NCBI GenBank assembly: GCA_003510325.1
Contig: DONB01000256.1
Location: forward strand, 1-6,013
Source of the DNA: Thiobacillus sp.
Lineage (GTDB): Bacteria; Pseudomonadota; Gammaproteobacteria; Burkholderiales; Thiobacillaceae
DNA: 6,013 nt
Direction of reading: 5' to 3'
The notes under the pieces were generated by a model. That model searched no databases. It saw only the letters and a program-made list of their open reading frames with translations, and had not been told where the DNA came from. Shown here one piece after another: positions 1 to 5,706 of the stretch. The translations under genes and the position numbers were made by a program. Within the stretch, counting starts at the first letter, position 1, and every line of letters begins with the position of its first letter.

Positions 1-440
1 TTGTTCAGTTTGACGTACTGGTCGAATTGCGTCAGCAGCGCGCGACGCATGGCTTCCACTTCGACCAGTTCCTCGCCTTCGGCGGGCAGGATCTCGGCGC
101 GCGCGGCGAGATGGGTGCCGGCATCGGTCACGTCCAGCACGCGGGCGCGCTGATTGCCTTCCACCAGCACCTTGACCGTGCCATCGGGCAGTTTCAGCAT
201 CTGCAGGACAGTGGCCACGGTACCGGTATCGTAAAGGTCTCCGGGCGTGGGGTCGTCCTGTGCGGCGGTTTTTTGCGCGACCAGCAGGATGCTCTTGCCG
301 GATTCCATCGAGGTTTCCAGCGCCTTGATCGATTTGGGACGACCGACAAACAGCGGGATGACCATGTGGGGAAACACCACCACATCCCTAAGCGGCAACA
401 GCGGCAGATCGACCTGTTCCTTGGATACGTTGTCGCTCAT
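1..440 (-). CDS. lon: Lon ATP-dependent protease, N-terminal part (cut by window edge)
   Basis: Lon is a cytoplasmic homo-hexameric AAA+ serine protease that unfolds and degrades misfolded and some regulatory proteins. Only 146 complete codons are present; the usual length is about 800 residues, so the ATPase and Ser-Lys protease domains lie outside the window. What is visible is the N-terminal substrate-binding (LON) domain. The hallmark LPLLPLRDVVVFPHMVIPLF stretch sits at residues 12-31, followed by VGRPKSIKALE, a TGTVATVLQMLKLPDG segment and VKVLVEGNQRARV, all typical of proteobacterial Lon. Two ATG codons are adjacent (443 and 440). I chose 440 because AGGAA at 451-447 lies 6 nt upstream, a better spacing than the 3 nt to 443. 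The 121-nt gap after clpX contains a heat-shock-type promoter, so lon probably has its own transcript as well as any read-through from clpX. The identity is very secure. Confidence 0.95.
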   Translation of the reverse strand, partial: MSDNVSKEQVDLPLLPLRDVVVFPHMVIPLFVGRPKSIKALETSMESGKSILLVAQKTAAQDDPTPGDLYDTGTVATVLQMLKLPDGTVKVLVEGNQRARVLDVTDAGTHLAARAEILPAEGEELVEVEAMRRALLTQFDQYVKLN

Positions 441-445
441 CATGA

Positions 446-451
446 TTTCCT
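446..451 (-). promoter_or_regulatory. lon ribosome binding site (AGGAAA)
   Basis: The minus-strand sequence AGGAAA precedes the paired ATG codons of lon. Its distance favours the second ATG (440) as the start. The same six bases are exactly complementary to TTTCCT at 468-463 in the leader, so the site could be hidden in a hairpin with an 11-nt loop. Confidence 0.7.
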
Positions 452-500
452 GGTAAGGGTTGAGGAAAGGATGCGCGGCATTTCAACCACGCTCATCCAC

Positions 501-528
501 AGTTGGGGGGCATAGTTTGGAATTCAAG
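501..528 (-). promoter_or_regulatory. Probable sigma-32 (RpoH) heat-shock promoter of lon
   Basis: On the minus strand a -35 element CTTGAA (528-523) is followed after 14 nt by CCCCAACT (508-501). The sigma-32 consensus is CTTGAA with a 13-15 nt spacer and CCCCATNT. The -35 is perfect, the -10 differs only at the T after CCCCA, and the spacing is ideal. Transcription would start near position 494, giving a leader of about 54 nt before the lon ATG. lon is a classical member of the heat-shock regulon in proteobacteria, so position and function agree. This is a motif match by eye; no transcript data are available. Confidence 0.77.
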
Positions 529-555
529 ATGGCTGACAGGTTCCCCATCAGCCAT
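529..555 (-). terminator. Perfect inverted repeat between clpX and lon, possible weak terminator
   Basis: ATGGCTGA (555-548 on the minus strand) and TCAGCCAT (536-529) form a perfect 8-bp stem with an 11-nt loop, starting 6 nt after the clpX stop codon. The 3' side reads CTTGAATT rather than a run of T, so it is at best a weak intrinsic terminator. It could instead protect the 3' end of clpX mRNA, or act as a DNA operator because it abuts the -35 box of the lon promoter. The repeat itself is certain; its role is inferred. Confidence 0.45.
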
Positions 556-561
556 TCCGGT

Positions 562-1833
562 TCAGGCGCCGGCAGCCAGAGGCTGCTCGCCCTGGTCAGA
601 GTAGATCAGCAAGGGTTTGCCGTCGCCGCTGATCAGGCCATTGTCCACCACCACCTTGCTGACGCCCTTGAGAGAAGGCAGGTCGTACATGGTGTCGAGC
701 AAGGCGTGCTCGATGATCGAACGCAGACCGCGCGCGCCGGTACGGCGTGCGAGCGCACGCTTGGCGATGGCATTCAGCGCCTCTTCGCGGAACTCGAGCT
801 CGACGCCCTCCATCTTGAAGAGCTTGGCAAACTGCTTGGTCAGCGCGTTCTTCGGCTCGGTCAGGATCTGCACCAGCGCCGCTTCGTCGAGCTCATCGAG
901 CGTCGCGACCACCGGCAAACGTCCGACAAATTCCGGGATCAGCCCGTATTTGATGAGATCTTCCGGCTCGACCTGATGCAGCAGCTCGGCATCGCGCTTG
1001 GTTTCATCGACATTTTTGACCTGTGCGCCGAAACCGATGCCGCCCTTTTCGGTACGGCCGCGGATGACTTTCTCCAGGCCGCTGAACGCGCCACCGCAGA
1101 TGAACAGGATGTTGCTGGTATCGACCTGCACGAATTCCTGGTTCGGATGCTTGCGTCCGCCCTGCGGGGGAACCGACGCAGTGGTGCCCTCGATCAGCTT
1201 CAGCAGGGCCTGCTGCACGCCTTCGCCCGAGACGTCGCGGGTGATCGAAGGGTTGTCGGCCTTGCGCGAAATCTTGTCGATTTCGTCAATGTAAACAATG
1301 CCCTGCTTGGCCTTGTCGACGTCGTAATCGCACTTCTGCAGCAGCTTCTGGATGATGTTCTCGACATCCTCGCCGACATAGCCGGCTTCGGTCAGCGTGG
1401 TGGCATCGGCGATCACGAACGGCACGTTCAGCAGGCGTGCCAGCGTCTGCGCCAGCAGCGTCTTGCCCGAGCCGGTCGGCCCGATCAGCATGATGGTGCT
1501 CTTCGCCAGCTCGACCTCGCCGCTGCCGGAATTGCTGCGCAGACGCTTGTAGTGGTTGTAGACCGCCACCGCCAGCGCTTTCTTCGCCTGGCCCTGGCCG
1601 ATCACGTACTGGTCGAGGATGCCGCTGATTTCGTGCGGCGTCGGCAAGTCGGAGCTTGCGCCCTTCTGGCTGTCGGCCTGCTGGATCTCCTCGCGGATGA
1701 TGTCGTTGCACAACTCGACGCATTCATCGCAGATGAATACCGACGGCCCGGCAATCAGTTTGCGCACTTCATGCTGGCTTTTGCCACAGAAGGAGCAGTA
1801 AAGAAGTTTGTCGCTCGAGCCTTTGTCTGCCAT
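562..1833 (-). CDS. clpX: ClpX, ATP-dependent unfoldase subunit of ClpXP protease
   Basis: ClpX is a hexameric AAA+ unfoldase that recognises tagged substrates (for example ssrA-tagged proteins), unfolds them and threads them into ClpP in the cytoplasm. The 423 residues match the usual length. The N-terminal zinc-binding domain has Cys13, Cys16, Cys35 and Cys38. The AAA+ module shows Walker A GPTGSGKT (118-125), the pore loop GYVG (151-154), Walker B IVYIDEID (179-186), the RKH loop (227-229), the IGF loop that docks on ClpP (266-268), an arginine finger in EFVGR (Arg305) and sensor 2 GARGLR (366-371). Every key element is present, so the protein should be active. The ATG at 1833 has AAGGA 6 nt upstream, in the 13-nt gap behind clpP, so the two protease subunits are probably made from one mRNA. 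Confidence 0.98.
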   Translation of the reverse strand: MADKGSSDKLLYCSFCGKSQHEVRKLIAGPSVFICDECVELCNDIIREEIQQADSQKGASSDLPTPHEISGILDQYVIGQGQAKKALAVAVYNHYKRLRSNSGSGEVELAKSTIMLIGPTGSGKTLLAQTLARLLNVPFVIADATTLTEAGYVGEDVENIIQKLLQKCDYDVDKAKQGIVYIDEIDKISRKADNPSITRDVSGEGVQQALLKLIEGTTASVPPQGGRKHPNQEFVQVDTSNILFICGGAFSGLEKVIRGRTEKGGIGFGAQVKNVDETKRDAELLHQVEPEDLIKYGLIPEFVGRLPVVATLDELDEAALVQILTEPKNALTKQFAKLFKMEGVELEFREEALNAIAKRALARRTGARGLRSIIEHALLDTMYDLPSLKGVSKVVVDNGLISGDGKPLLIYSDQGEQPLAAGA

Positions 1834-1838
1834 GCCAG

Positions 1839-1844
1839 TTCCTT
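1839..1844 (-). promoter_or_regulatory. clpX ribosome binding site in the clpP-clpX gap
   Basis: The minus strand reads AAGGAA, 5-6 nt before the clpX ATG and directly behind the clpP stop codon. It fixes the clpX start and shows that clpX can initiate independently of clpP, unlike the overlapping tig-clpP junction. Confidence 0.75.
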
Positions 1845-1846
1845 GC

Positions 1847-2503
1847 TTAATTGCCTGATGCTTCGATGCGGCTGGTCAGCACCTTGTCGACCAGCCCATA
1901 GCTCACCGCGTCGTTCGCGCTCATGAAATTGTCGCGATCGGTGTCGCGCTCGATCGTTTCCATGCTTTGCCCGGTGTGCTTGGCCAGCATGTCGTTGAGA
2001 CGACCCTTCAAATATAGGATTTCCTTGGCGTGGATGGCGATATCCGACGCCTGGCCCTGAAAGCCGCCCAGCGGCTGGTGAATCATGACGGGCGAGTTCG
2101 GCAGGCAGTAACGCTTGCCCTTGGCGCCCGCAGTCAGCAGGAACGCGCCCATGCTGGCCGCTTGGCCGATGCAGAGCGTCGACACGTCCGGCTTGATGAA
2201 CTGCATGGTGTCGTAGATCGCCATGCCCGAGGTGACCACGCCGCCCGGCGAGTTGATGTAGAAGGAGATGTCCTTGTCGGGGTTCTCGCTCTCCAGGAAC
2301 AGCAGCTGCGCCACCACCAGGTTGGCGCTCTGGTCGTTGACCGGGCCCACCAGGAAGATCACGCGCTCCTTGAGCAGGCGCGAGTAGATGTCGTAGGCAC
2401 GCTCGCCACGGCCGCTCTGCTCGACGACCATGGGCACCAGACCCAGACCCTGGGGTTCGAAAGGCTGCGAACTGGAAATATCGCGTTCAAAATCAATGCG
2501 CAT
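1847..2503 (-). CDS. clpP: ClpP, proteolytic subunit of Clp protease
   Basis: ClpP is the serine peptidase that forms a double heptameric barrel and degrades proteins delivered by ClpX (or ClpA). The 218 residues include a complete catalytic triad: Ser117 in GQAASMGAF, His142 in MIHQPLGG and Asp191 in DRDNFMS. These sit six residues later than in the E. coli precursor, consistent with a slightly longer N-terminal propeptide. By alignment with E. coli, processing would leave a mature protein beginning near Gly21 (GLVPMVVEQ). The conserved INSPGG strand (83-88) and the handle region are intact. The ATG at 2503 overlaps the tig stop by one base (TGATG) and has only a weak GGGA upstream, so translation is probably coupled to tig. 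The gene is followed by clpX, its functional partner. Confidence 0.98.
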   Translation of the reverse strand: MRIDFERDISSSQPFEPQGLGLVPMVVEQSGRGERAYDIYSRLLKERVIFLVGPVNDQSANLVVAQLLFLESENPDKDISFYINSPGGVVTSGMAIYDTMQFIKPDVSTLCIGQAASMGAFLLTAGAKGKRYCLPNSPVMIHQPLGGFQGQASDIAIHAKEILYLKGRLNDMLAKHTGQSMETIERDTDRDNFMSANDAVSYGLVDKVLTSRIEASGN

Positions 2504-3801
2504 CAGGCACGTCCCATCAATTCTTCAAAAGAGGTTGTCACGTCGTCCACCTTGGCCTGACCTGCAACCCATGCTACCACATTCTCTTCCAGCGCCAGGG
2601 ACTCGATCTCCTGCATCCGCTCGGGACTCTGGTAATACCACTGCACCACCTGCTCCGGTTCTTCGTAGCTCTGTGCCTGCTCGAGGATAAGGCTGCGAAT
2701 CTGCTCGGGCTGGGCCGTGAGCTTGTGCGCTTGCACGATCTCGGCCAGGATCAGTCCCAGACGGACGCGACGTTCAGCCTGTCCTGTAAACATATCGGAC
2801 GAAAGCTTCATGGTCTGAACCCCTCGCGACTGCATATCCGCTTCGGTCATTTTCAGCAAGCGATCGGTTTCCATCGCCACCAGGCTCTGCGGCAGATCCA
2901 GCGTGCTTTTCTGCAGCAGCAGTTCCATGGCCTGCTCCTTCAGTTTCGCTTGAACGCGGCGCTTCACTTCGCGCTCCAGGTTGGATTTCACCTCGGCCTT
3001 GAGCTTTTCCACATCGCCGTCCTCGACCCCCAGCGCCTTGGCGAATTCCGCATCCACCGGCGGCAGCACGGGCGCCTGCACGTCCTTCACCCGCACCTCG
3101 AAATGCGCTGCCTTGCCTGCGAGTTCCTTGGCCGCGTAGTCCGCCGGGAAGGTCATGTCGAATCCCTTGCTGTCGCCCGCCTTGAGACCGATCAGGTTCT
3201 GTTCGAAGTCCTTCAGCAGGCGGCCCTCGCCGATCACCGCAGCGAAGTCTTCGCCCTTGCCGCCTTCGAACGCCGTCCCATCGACCGTGCCCTGGTAATC
3301 GAACTTGACCAGATCGCCTTCGATCGCAGCCCTGCCGGCGGACTCGAAGGTGCGTCGCTGCTTCTGCAGCACCTCCAGCGTTTTCATCACCTCGGCATCG
3401 CCCAGGTCGACGCCCGGACGGGTGATCGTACCGCTGGACAAATCGTCGATCTTCACTTCAGGATAGACCTCGAAGCTGGCGCTGAACGTCATTTCCGCTG
3501 CGCCAGCCTGCCCCGCTTTCGGCTCGAAGCGCGGGTAGCCCGCGATCTTAAGCTGATGGGCCTGGATGGCCTCGCCAAAACGGCTCTGCAGGGTTTCGCC
3601 TAGCACTTCCTGACGCACGCCAGGGCCATGCTGGCGCGACACGGCGCTCAACGGCGCCTTGCCGGGACGGAACCCGTCCATCTTGACGTTGCGTGCCAGA
3701 CGCTTGAGGCGGCTCAAGCCTTCGGATTCCAGTTGATCCATGGGCACGCTGATGTCCAGACGGCGGACCAGTCCTTCGAGAACTTCAAGATTTGCTTGCA
3801 T
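2503..3801 (-). CDS. tig: Trigger factor, ribosome-associated chaperone and peptidyl-prolyl isomerase
   Basis: Trigger factor binds ribosomal protein L23 near the exit tunnel, shields nascent chains and catalyses prolyl isomerisation. The 432 residues match the family's usual length. The N-terminal ribosome-binding domain carries the GFRPGK signature (43-48). The FKBP-like isomerase domain runs from about 160 to 242, with [20 protein letters not shown] at 162-181 and GLKAGD at 205-210. The rest is the C-terminal helical substrate-binding domain, which is embedded in sequence after the isomerase domain. I chose the ATG at 3801 because the protein there begins [15 protein letters not shown], as the family does, and AGGAAG lies 8-9 nt upstream. 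The reading frame stays open to 3948, but that extension would read through the tRNA and is not coding. It is the first protein gene of the tig-clpP-clpX cluster and overlaps clpP by one base. Confidence 0.98.
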   Translation of the reverse strand: MQANLEVLEGLVRRLDISVPMDQLESEGLSRLKRLARNVKMDGFRPGKAPLSAVSRQHGPGVRQEVLGETLQSRFGEAIQAHQLKIAGYPRFEPKAGQAGAAEMTFSASFEVYPEVKIDDLSSGTITRPGVDLGDAEVMKTLEVLQKQRRTFESAGRAAIEGDLVKFDYQGTVDGTAFEGGKGEDFAAVIGEGRLLKDFEQNLIGLKAGDSKGFDMTFPADYAAKELAGKAAHFEVRVKDVQAPVLPPVDAEFAKALGVEDGDVEKLKAEVKSNLEREVKRRVQAKLKEQAMELLLQKSTLDLPQSLVAMETDRLLKMTEADMQSRGVQTMKLSSDMFTGQAERRVRLGLILAEIVQAHKLTAQPEQIRSLILEQAQSYEEPEQVVQWYYQSPERMQEIESLALEENVVAWVAGQAKVDDVTTSFEELMGRA

Positions 3802-3808
3802 CAAAATA

Positions 3809-3814
3809 CTTCCT
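3809..3814 (-). promoter_or_regulatory. tig ribosome binding site (AGGAAG)
   Basis: The minus strand reads AGGAAG before the ATG at 3801, with 9 nt between AGGA and the start codon. It supports this start over the longer open frame that extends into the tRNA gene. The 49 nt between the tRNA and tig show no convincing promoter, only a run of six T just after the tRNA (3846-3841). Confidence 0.65.
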
Positions 3815-3850
3815 GGCTGATTTGAGGATGGGTGTAAGGCAAAAAACCGA

Positions 3851-3935
<85 letters not shown>

Positions 3936-3951
3936 GGCGTGGCCGCAAAAC

Positions 3952-3963
3952 TATCGACCGATA
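3952..3963. repeat. Short inverted repeat TATCG-AC-CGATA in the divergent promoter region
   Basis: TATCG (3952-3956) and CGATA (3959-3963) are perfect 5-bp arms with a 2-bp centre. The repeat covers the predicted start of tRNA/tig transcription and lies just upstream of the plus-strand -10 box, where an operator could affect both directions. It is short enough to occur by chance. Confidence 0.35.
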
Positions 3964-3968
3964 AGTGT

Positions 3969-3997
3969 AATATAATCAATGCGATGCTGTCACCCAA
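3969..3997 (-). promoter_or_regulatory. Probable sigma-70 promoter for tRNA-Leu (and perhaps tig)
   Basis: On the minus strand TTGGGT (3997-3992) is followed after exactly 17 nt by TATATT (3974-3969). The -10 matches TATAAT at five of six bases and the -35 at three. Transcription would begin near 3962, leaving about 27 nt of leader before the mature tRNA. An overlapping alternative is GTGACA (3993-3988) with TACACT (3969-3964) and an 18-nt spacer. With no clear promoter between the tRNA and tig, this region may drive both. Confidence 0.5.
3971..3976 (+). promoter_or_regulatory. Consensus -10 box, probable hpnC-hpnD-hpnE promoter
   Basis: A perfect TATAAT lies about 75 nt upstream of the hpnC start, in the only intergenic space ahead of the operon. 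No good -35 is found at 16-18 nt (AAACTA or similar), so the promoter may be weak, need an activator, or rely on another sigma factor. The predicted start is near 3983, giving a leader of about 70 nt. It overlaps the minus-strand -10 box. Confidence 0.45.
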
Positions 3998-4051
3998 GCC
4001 AAACCGGCATCCCGCCTAAGTCTTTATTCCCATTCCGCTTTTTTGTTGCCG

Positions 4052-4858
4052 GTGCCGGTCGATCACTACGAAAACTTTCCTGTCGCGTCCTGGCTGCTGC
4101 CCAAACGGCTGCGCCGCCCGGTCGAAGCCATCTATCGTTTCGCCCGCTCGGCAGACGATATCGCCGATGAAGGCGATACGCCGCCTGACGAGCGACTGGC
4201 GCAACTGGCGGCCTATCATGCCGCACTGGATCGCATCGAGCGCGACGACATGCCAACCGATCCGGTGTTCGGCCCGCTGGCTGCCGCGATTCGCGAACAT
4301 GCCATACCGCTCGCCCCATTTCGCGATCTGCTGTCGGCCTTCGCGCAGGACGTCGAAAAAAAGCGCTATGCCAGCTTCGGTGAAGTCATGGACTACTGCC
4401 GCCGCTCGGCCAACCCGGTGGGACGCCTGATGCTGCATCTGTACGGCGATCACGATTCGCGCCATCTGGCCTACTCCGATGCCATCTGCAGCAGCCTGCA
4501 ACTGATCAACTTCCTGCAGGACATCGCCGTGGATTACCGCAAGGATCGCATCTATCTGCCGCAGGACGAACTCGCCGCGCATCACATCAGCGAAACGCAG
4601 ATCGCCGACGGCGACACCCGCGGCCTGTGGCACATGATGATGCACAAGCAGATCGAACGCGCCCGCAAATTATTGCAAGCCGGCGCACCGCTCGGCCGCA
4701 CGCTGAAGGGCCGCATCGGGCTCGAGCTGCGCGTCACCATCCGCGGCGGCGAAACCATCCTGCGCAAGCTGCACGCCGACCCCGGCTGCGTGTTCCACAA
4801 CCGTCCGGTGCTGACCAAAAAGGACTGGATCGTCATGCTCGCGCGCAGCCTTCACTGA
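4052..4858 (+). CDS. hpnC: HpnC, hydroxysqualene synthase (squalene/phytoene synthase family)
   Basis: HpnC converts presqualene diphosphate to hydroxysqualene, the second step of the bacterial three-enzyme squalene route that supplies hopanoids. The protein is an all-alpha trans-isoprenyl diphosphate synthase-type enzyme of 268 residues. Its two aspartate-rich Mg-diphosphate sites are SADDIADE (33-40) and NFLQDIAVDYRKDRIYLPQD (153-172, with Asp157 and Asp161). YCRRSANPVGRLML (115-128) is the family's conserved active-site helix. The N-terminal HYENFPVASWLLP is typical of HpnC rather than HpnD. No ATG exists upstream in frame back to the stop at 3968. I prefer GTG at 4052, which puts the HYENFPVAS motif at the usual distance from the start, but TTG at 4043 or 4046 is possible. 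No Shine-Dalgarno is visible. hpnD follows after 2 nt. Function is assigned by family and context. Confidence 0.93.
   Translation: MPVDHYENFPVASWLLPKRLRRPVEAIYRFARSADDIADEGDTPPDERLAQLAAYHAALDRIERDDMPTDPVFGPLAAAIREHAIPLAPFRDLLSAFAQDVEKKRYASFGEVMDYCRRSANPVGRLMLHLYGDHDSRHLAYSDAICSSLQLINFLQDIAVDYRKDRIYLPQDELAAHHISETQIADGDTRGLWHMMMHKQIERARKLLQAGAPLGRTLKGRIGLELRVTIRGGETILRKLHADPGCVFHNRPVLTKKDWIVMLARSLH
4547..4572 (+). repeat. 26-bp direct repeat, copy in hpnC
   Basis: This stretch, encoding RIYLPQDE and part of the next Leu codon, is identical base for base to 5389-5414 in hpnD and sits in the same codon phase. It encodes the conserved segment just after the second aspartate-rich motif. The copies are 842 bp apart. 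Confidence 0.9.
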
Positions 4859-4860
4859 AC

Positions 4861-5706
4861 ATGGATCCCCACCAGTATTGCCAGGAACGCGCTGCCGCCA
4901 GCGGCTCCAGTTTCTATTACAGCTTCGTCTTCCTGCCGCAGGACACGCGCCGTGCGATCACCGCGTTCTACGCGCTGTGCCGCGAACTCGACGACGTGGT
5001 GGACGAGTGTCACGAGCGCCAGATCGCCGAAGCCAAGCTCGACTGGTGGCGCGAGGAAATCGCGCGGTTTGCGGCCGGATCGCCAGAACACCCGGCGACC
5101 CGCGCGCTGTTCGATACGGCACAGGGACGCCACGTGCCCGCTGCCCTGCTGCTGGAAATCGTCGATGGCATGGCGATGGATCTCGACCATACGCGCTACT
5201 CCGATTTCAAATCGCTCAACCTATACTGCTACCGCGTCGCCGGCGTGGTGGGCGAAGTGGCGGCTGCGATTTTCGGCGGACCACGCAGTGACGACGACCG
5301 CGACATCCGCCGCTACGCGCACGAACTCGGCCTCGCATTCCAGCTCACCAACATCATCCGCGACGTCGGCGAGGATGCGCGGCGCGGCCGCATCTATCTG
5401 CCGCAGGACGAACTTGCGCGCTTCGGCGTCGCTGCGACCGATCTGCTGAACGCCCGCGACACGCCCGCATTCCAGGCGCTGATGCAATTCCAGTACGAAC
5501 GCGCGATCACGCATTACGACAACGCCCTCGCCGCCCTGCCCGCTCACGCGCGCCGCGCACAACGGCCAGGCCTGGTGATGGCGGCGATTTACCGCACCCT
5601 GCTGAACGAAATCCGGCATGCCGGCTTTCCCGTTTTGCACGCCCGGGTTTCGCTCACGCCTTTGCGCAAGCTGTGGCTGGCCAGCAAGACCTGGCTGTTT
5701 CCATGA
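4861..5706 (+). CDS. hpnD: HpnD, presqualene diphosphate synthase
   Basis: HpnD condenses two farnesyl diphosphates head-to-head into presqualene diphosphate, the first committed step to squalene. The 281-residue protein belongs to the squalene/phytoene synthase family. Its metal-binding motifs are RELDDVVDE (41-49, Asp44, Asp45, Asp48) and NIIRDVGEDARRGRIYLPQD (164-183, Asp168 and Asp172), and the active-site helix is YCYRVAGVVG (122-131). The N-terminal SFYYSFVFLP and the KLDWWREEI helix (59-67) are typical of HpnD. The ATG at 4861 starts 2 nt after the hpnC stop; the frame is open further upstream but that would overlap hpnC and has no homology-like sequence. No Shine-Dalgarno is visible, so translation is probably coupled to hpnC. 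Its stop overlaps the hpnE start (ATGA). Phytoene synthase is a family alternative, but the hpnC and hpnE neighbours argue for squalene. Confidence 0.94.
   Translation: MDPHQYCQERAAASGSSFYYSFVFLPQDTRRAITAFYALCRELDDVVDECHERQIAEAKLDWWREEIARFAAGSPEHPATRALFDTAQGRHVPAALLLEIVDGMAMDLDHTRYSDFKSLNLYCYRVAGVVGEVAAAIFGGPRSDDDRDIRRYAHELGLAFQLTNIIRDVGEDARRGRIYLPQDELARFGVAATDLLNARDTPAFQALMQFQYERAITHYDNALAALPAHARRAQRPGLVMAAIYRTLLNEIRHAGFPVLHARVSLTPLRKLWLASKTWLFP
5389..5414 (+). repeat. 26-bp direct repeat, copy in hpnD
   Basis: This is the second exact copy of the segment at 4547-4572. Identity ends at a single mismatch on each side. Both copies are in the same codon phase, so it reflects the common origin of hpnC and hpnD plus strong constraint or gene conversion. 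Confidence 0.9.

Noticed and set aside
460..1926. Long plus-strand open frame (488 codons) opposite clpX
   Set aside because: It is antisense to an unmistakable clpX, its translation is low-complexity (rich in Asp, Leu, Gln, Arg and Ala) and shows no family motif. Long antisense frames are expected in high-GC genes with strong codon bias.
2725..3603. Plus-strand open frame (292 codons) opposite tig
   Set aside because: It is a mirror of tig codon usage, rich in His, Gln, Leu and Arg, without a ribosome binding site or recognisable domain.
3784..3789. CTTGAA on the minus strand near the start of tig as a second heat-shock -35
   Set aside because: No CCCCAT-like -10 follows at 13-15 nt, and it lies inside the tig coding sequence.
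4016..4645. Minus-strand open frame (209 codons) opposite hpnC
   Set aside because: It is a shadow of hpnC with no motif or ribosome binding site, and it would run through the divergent promoter side toward the tRNA.
4627..4860. Upstream extension of the hpnD frame inside hpnC
   Set aside because: The added residues are an Arg/Ala/His-rich out-of-frame reading of hpnC. The ATG at 4861 gives the normal HpnD N-terminus.
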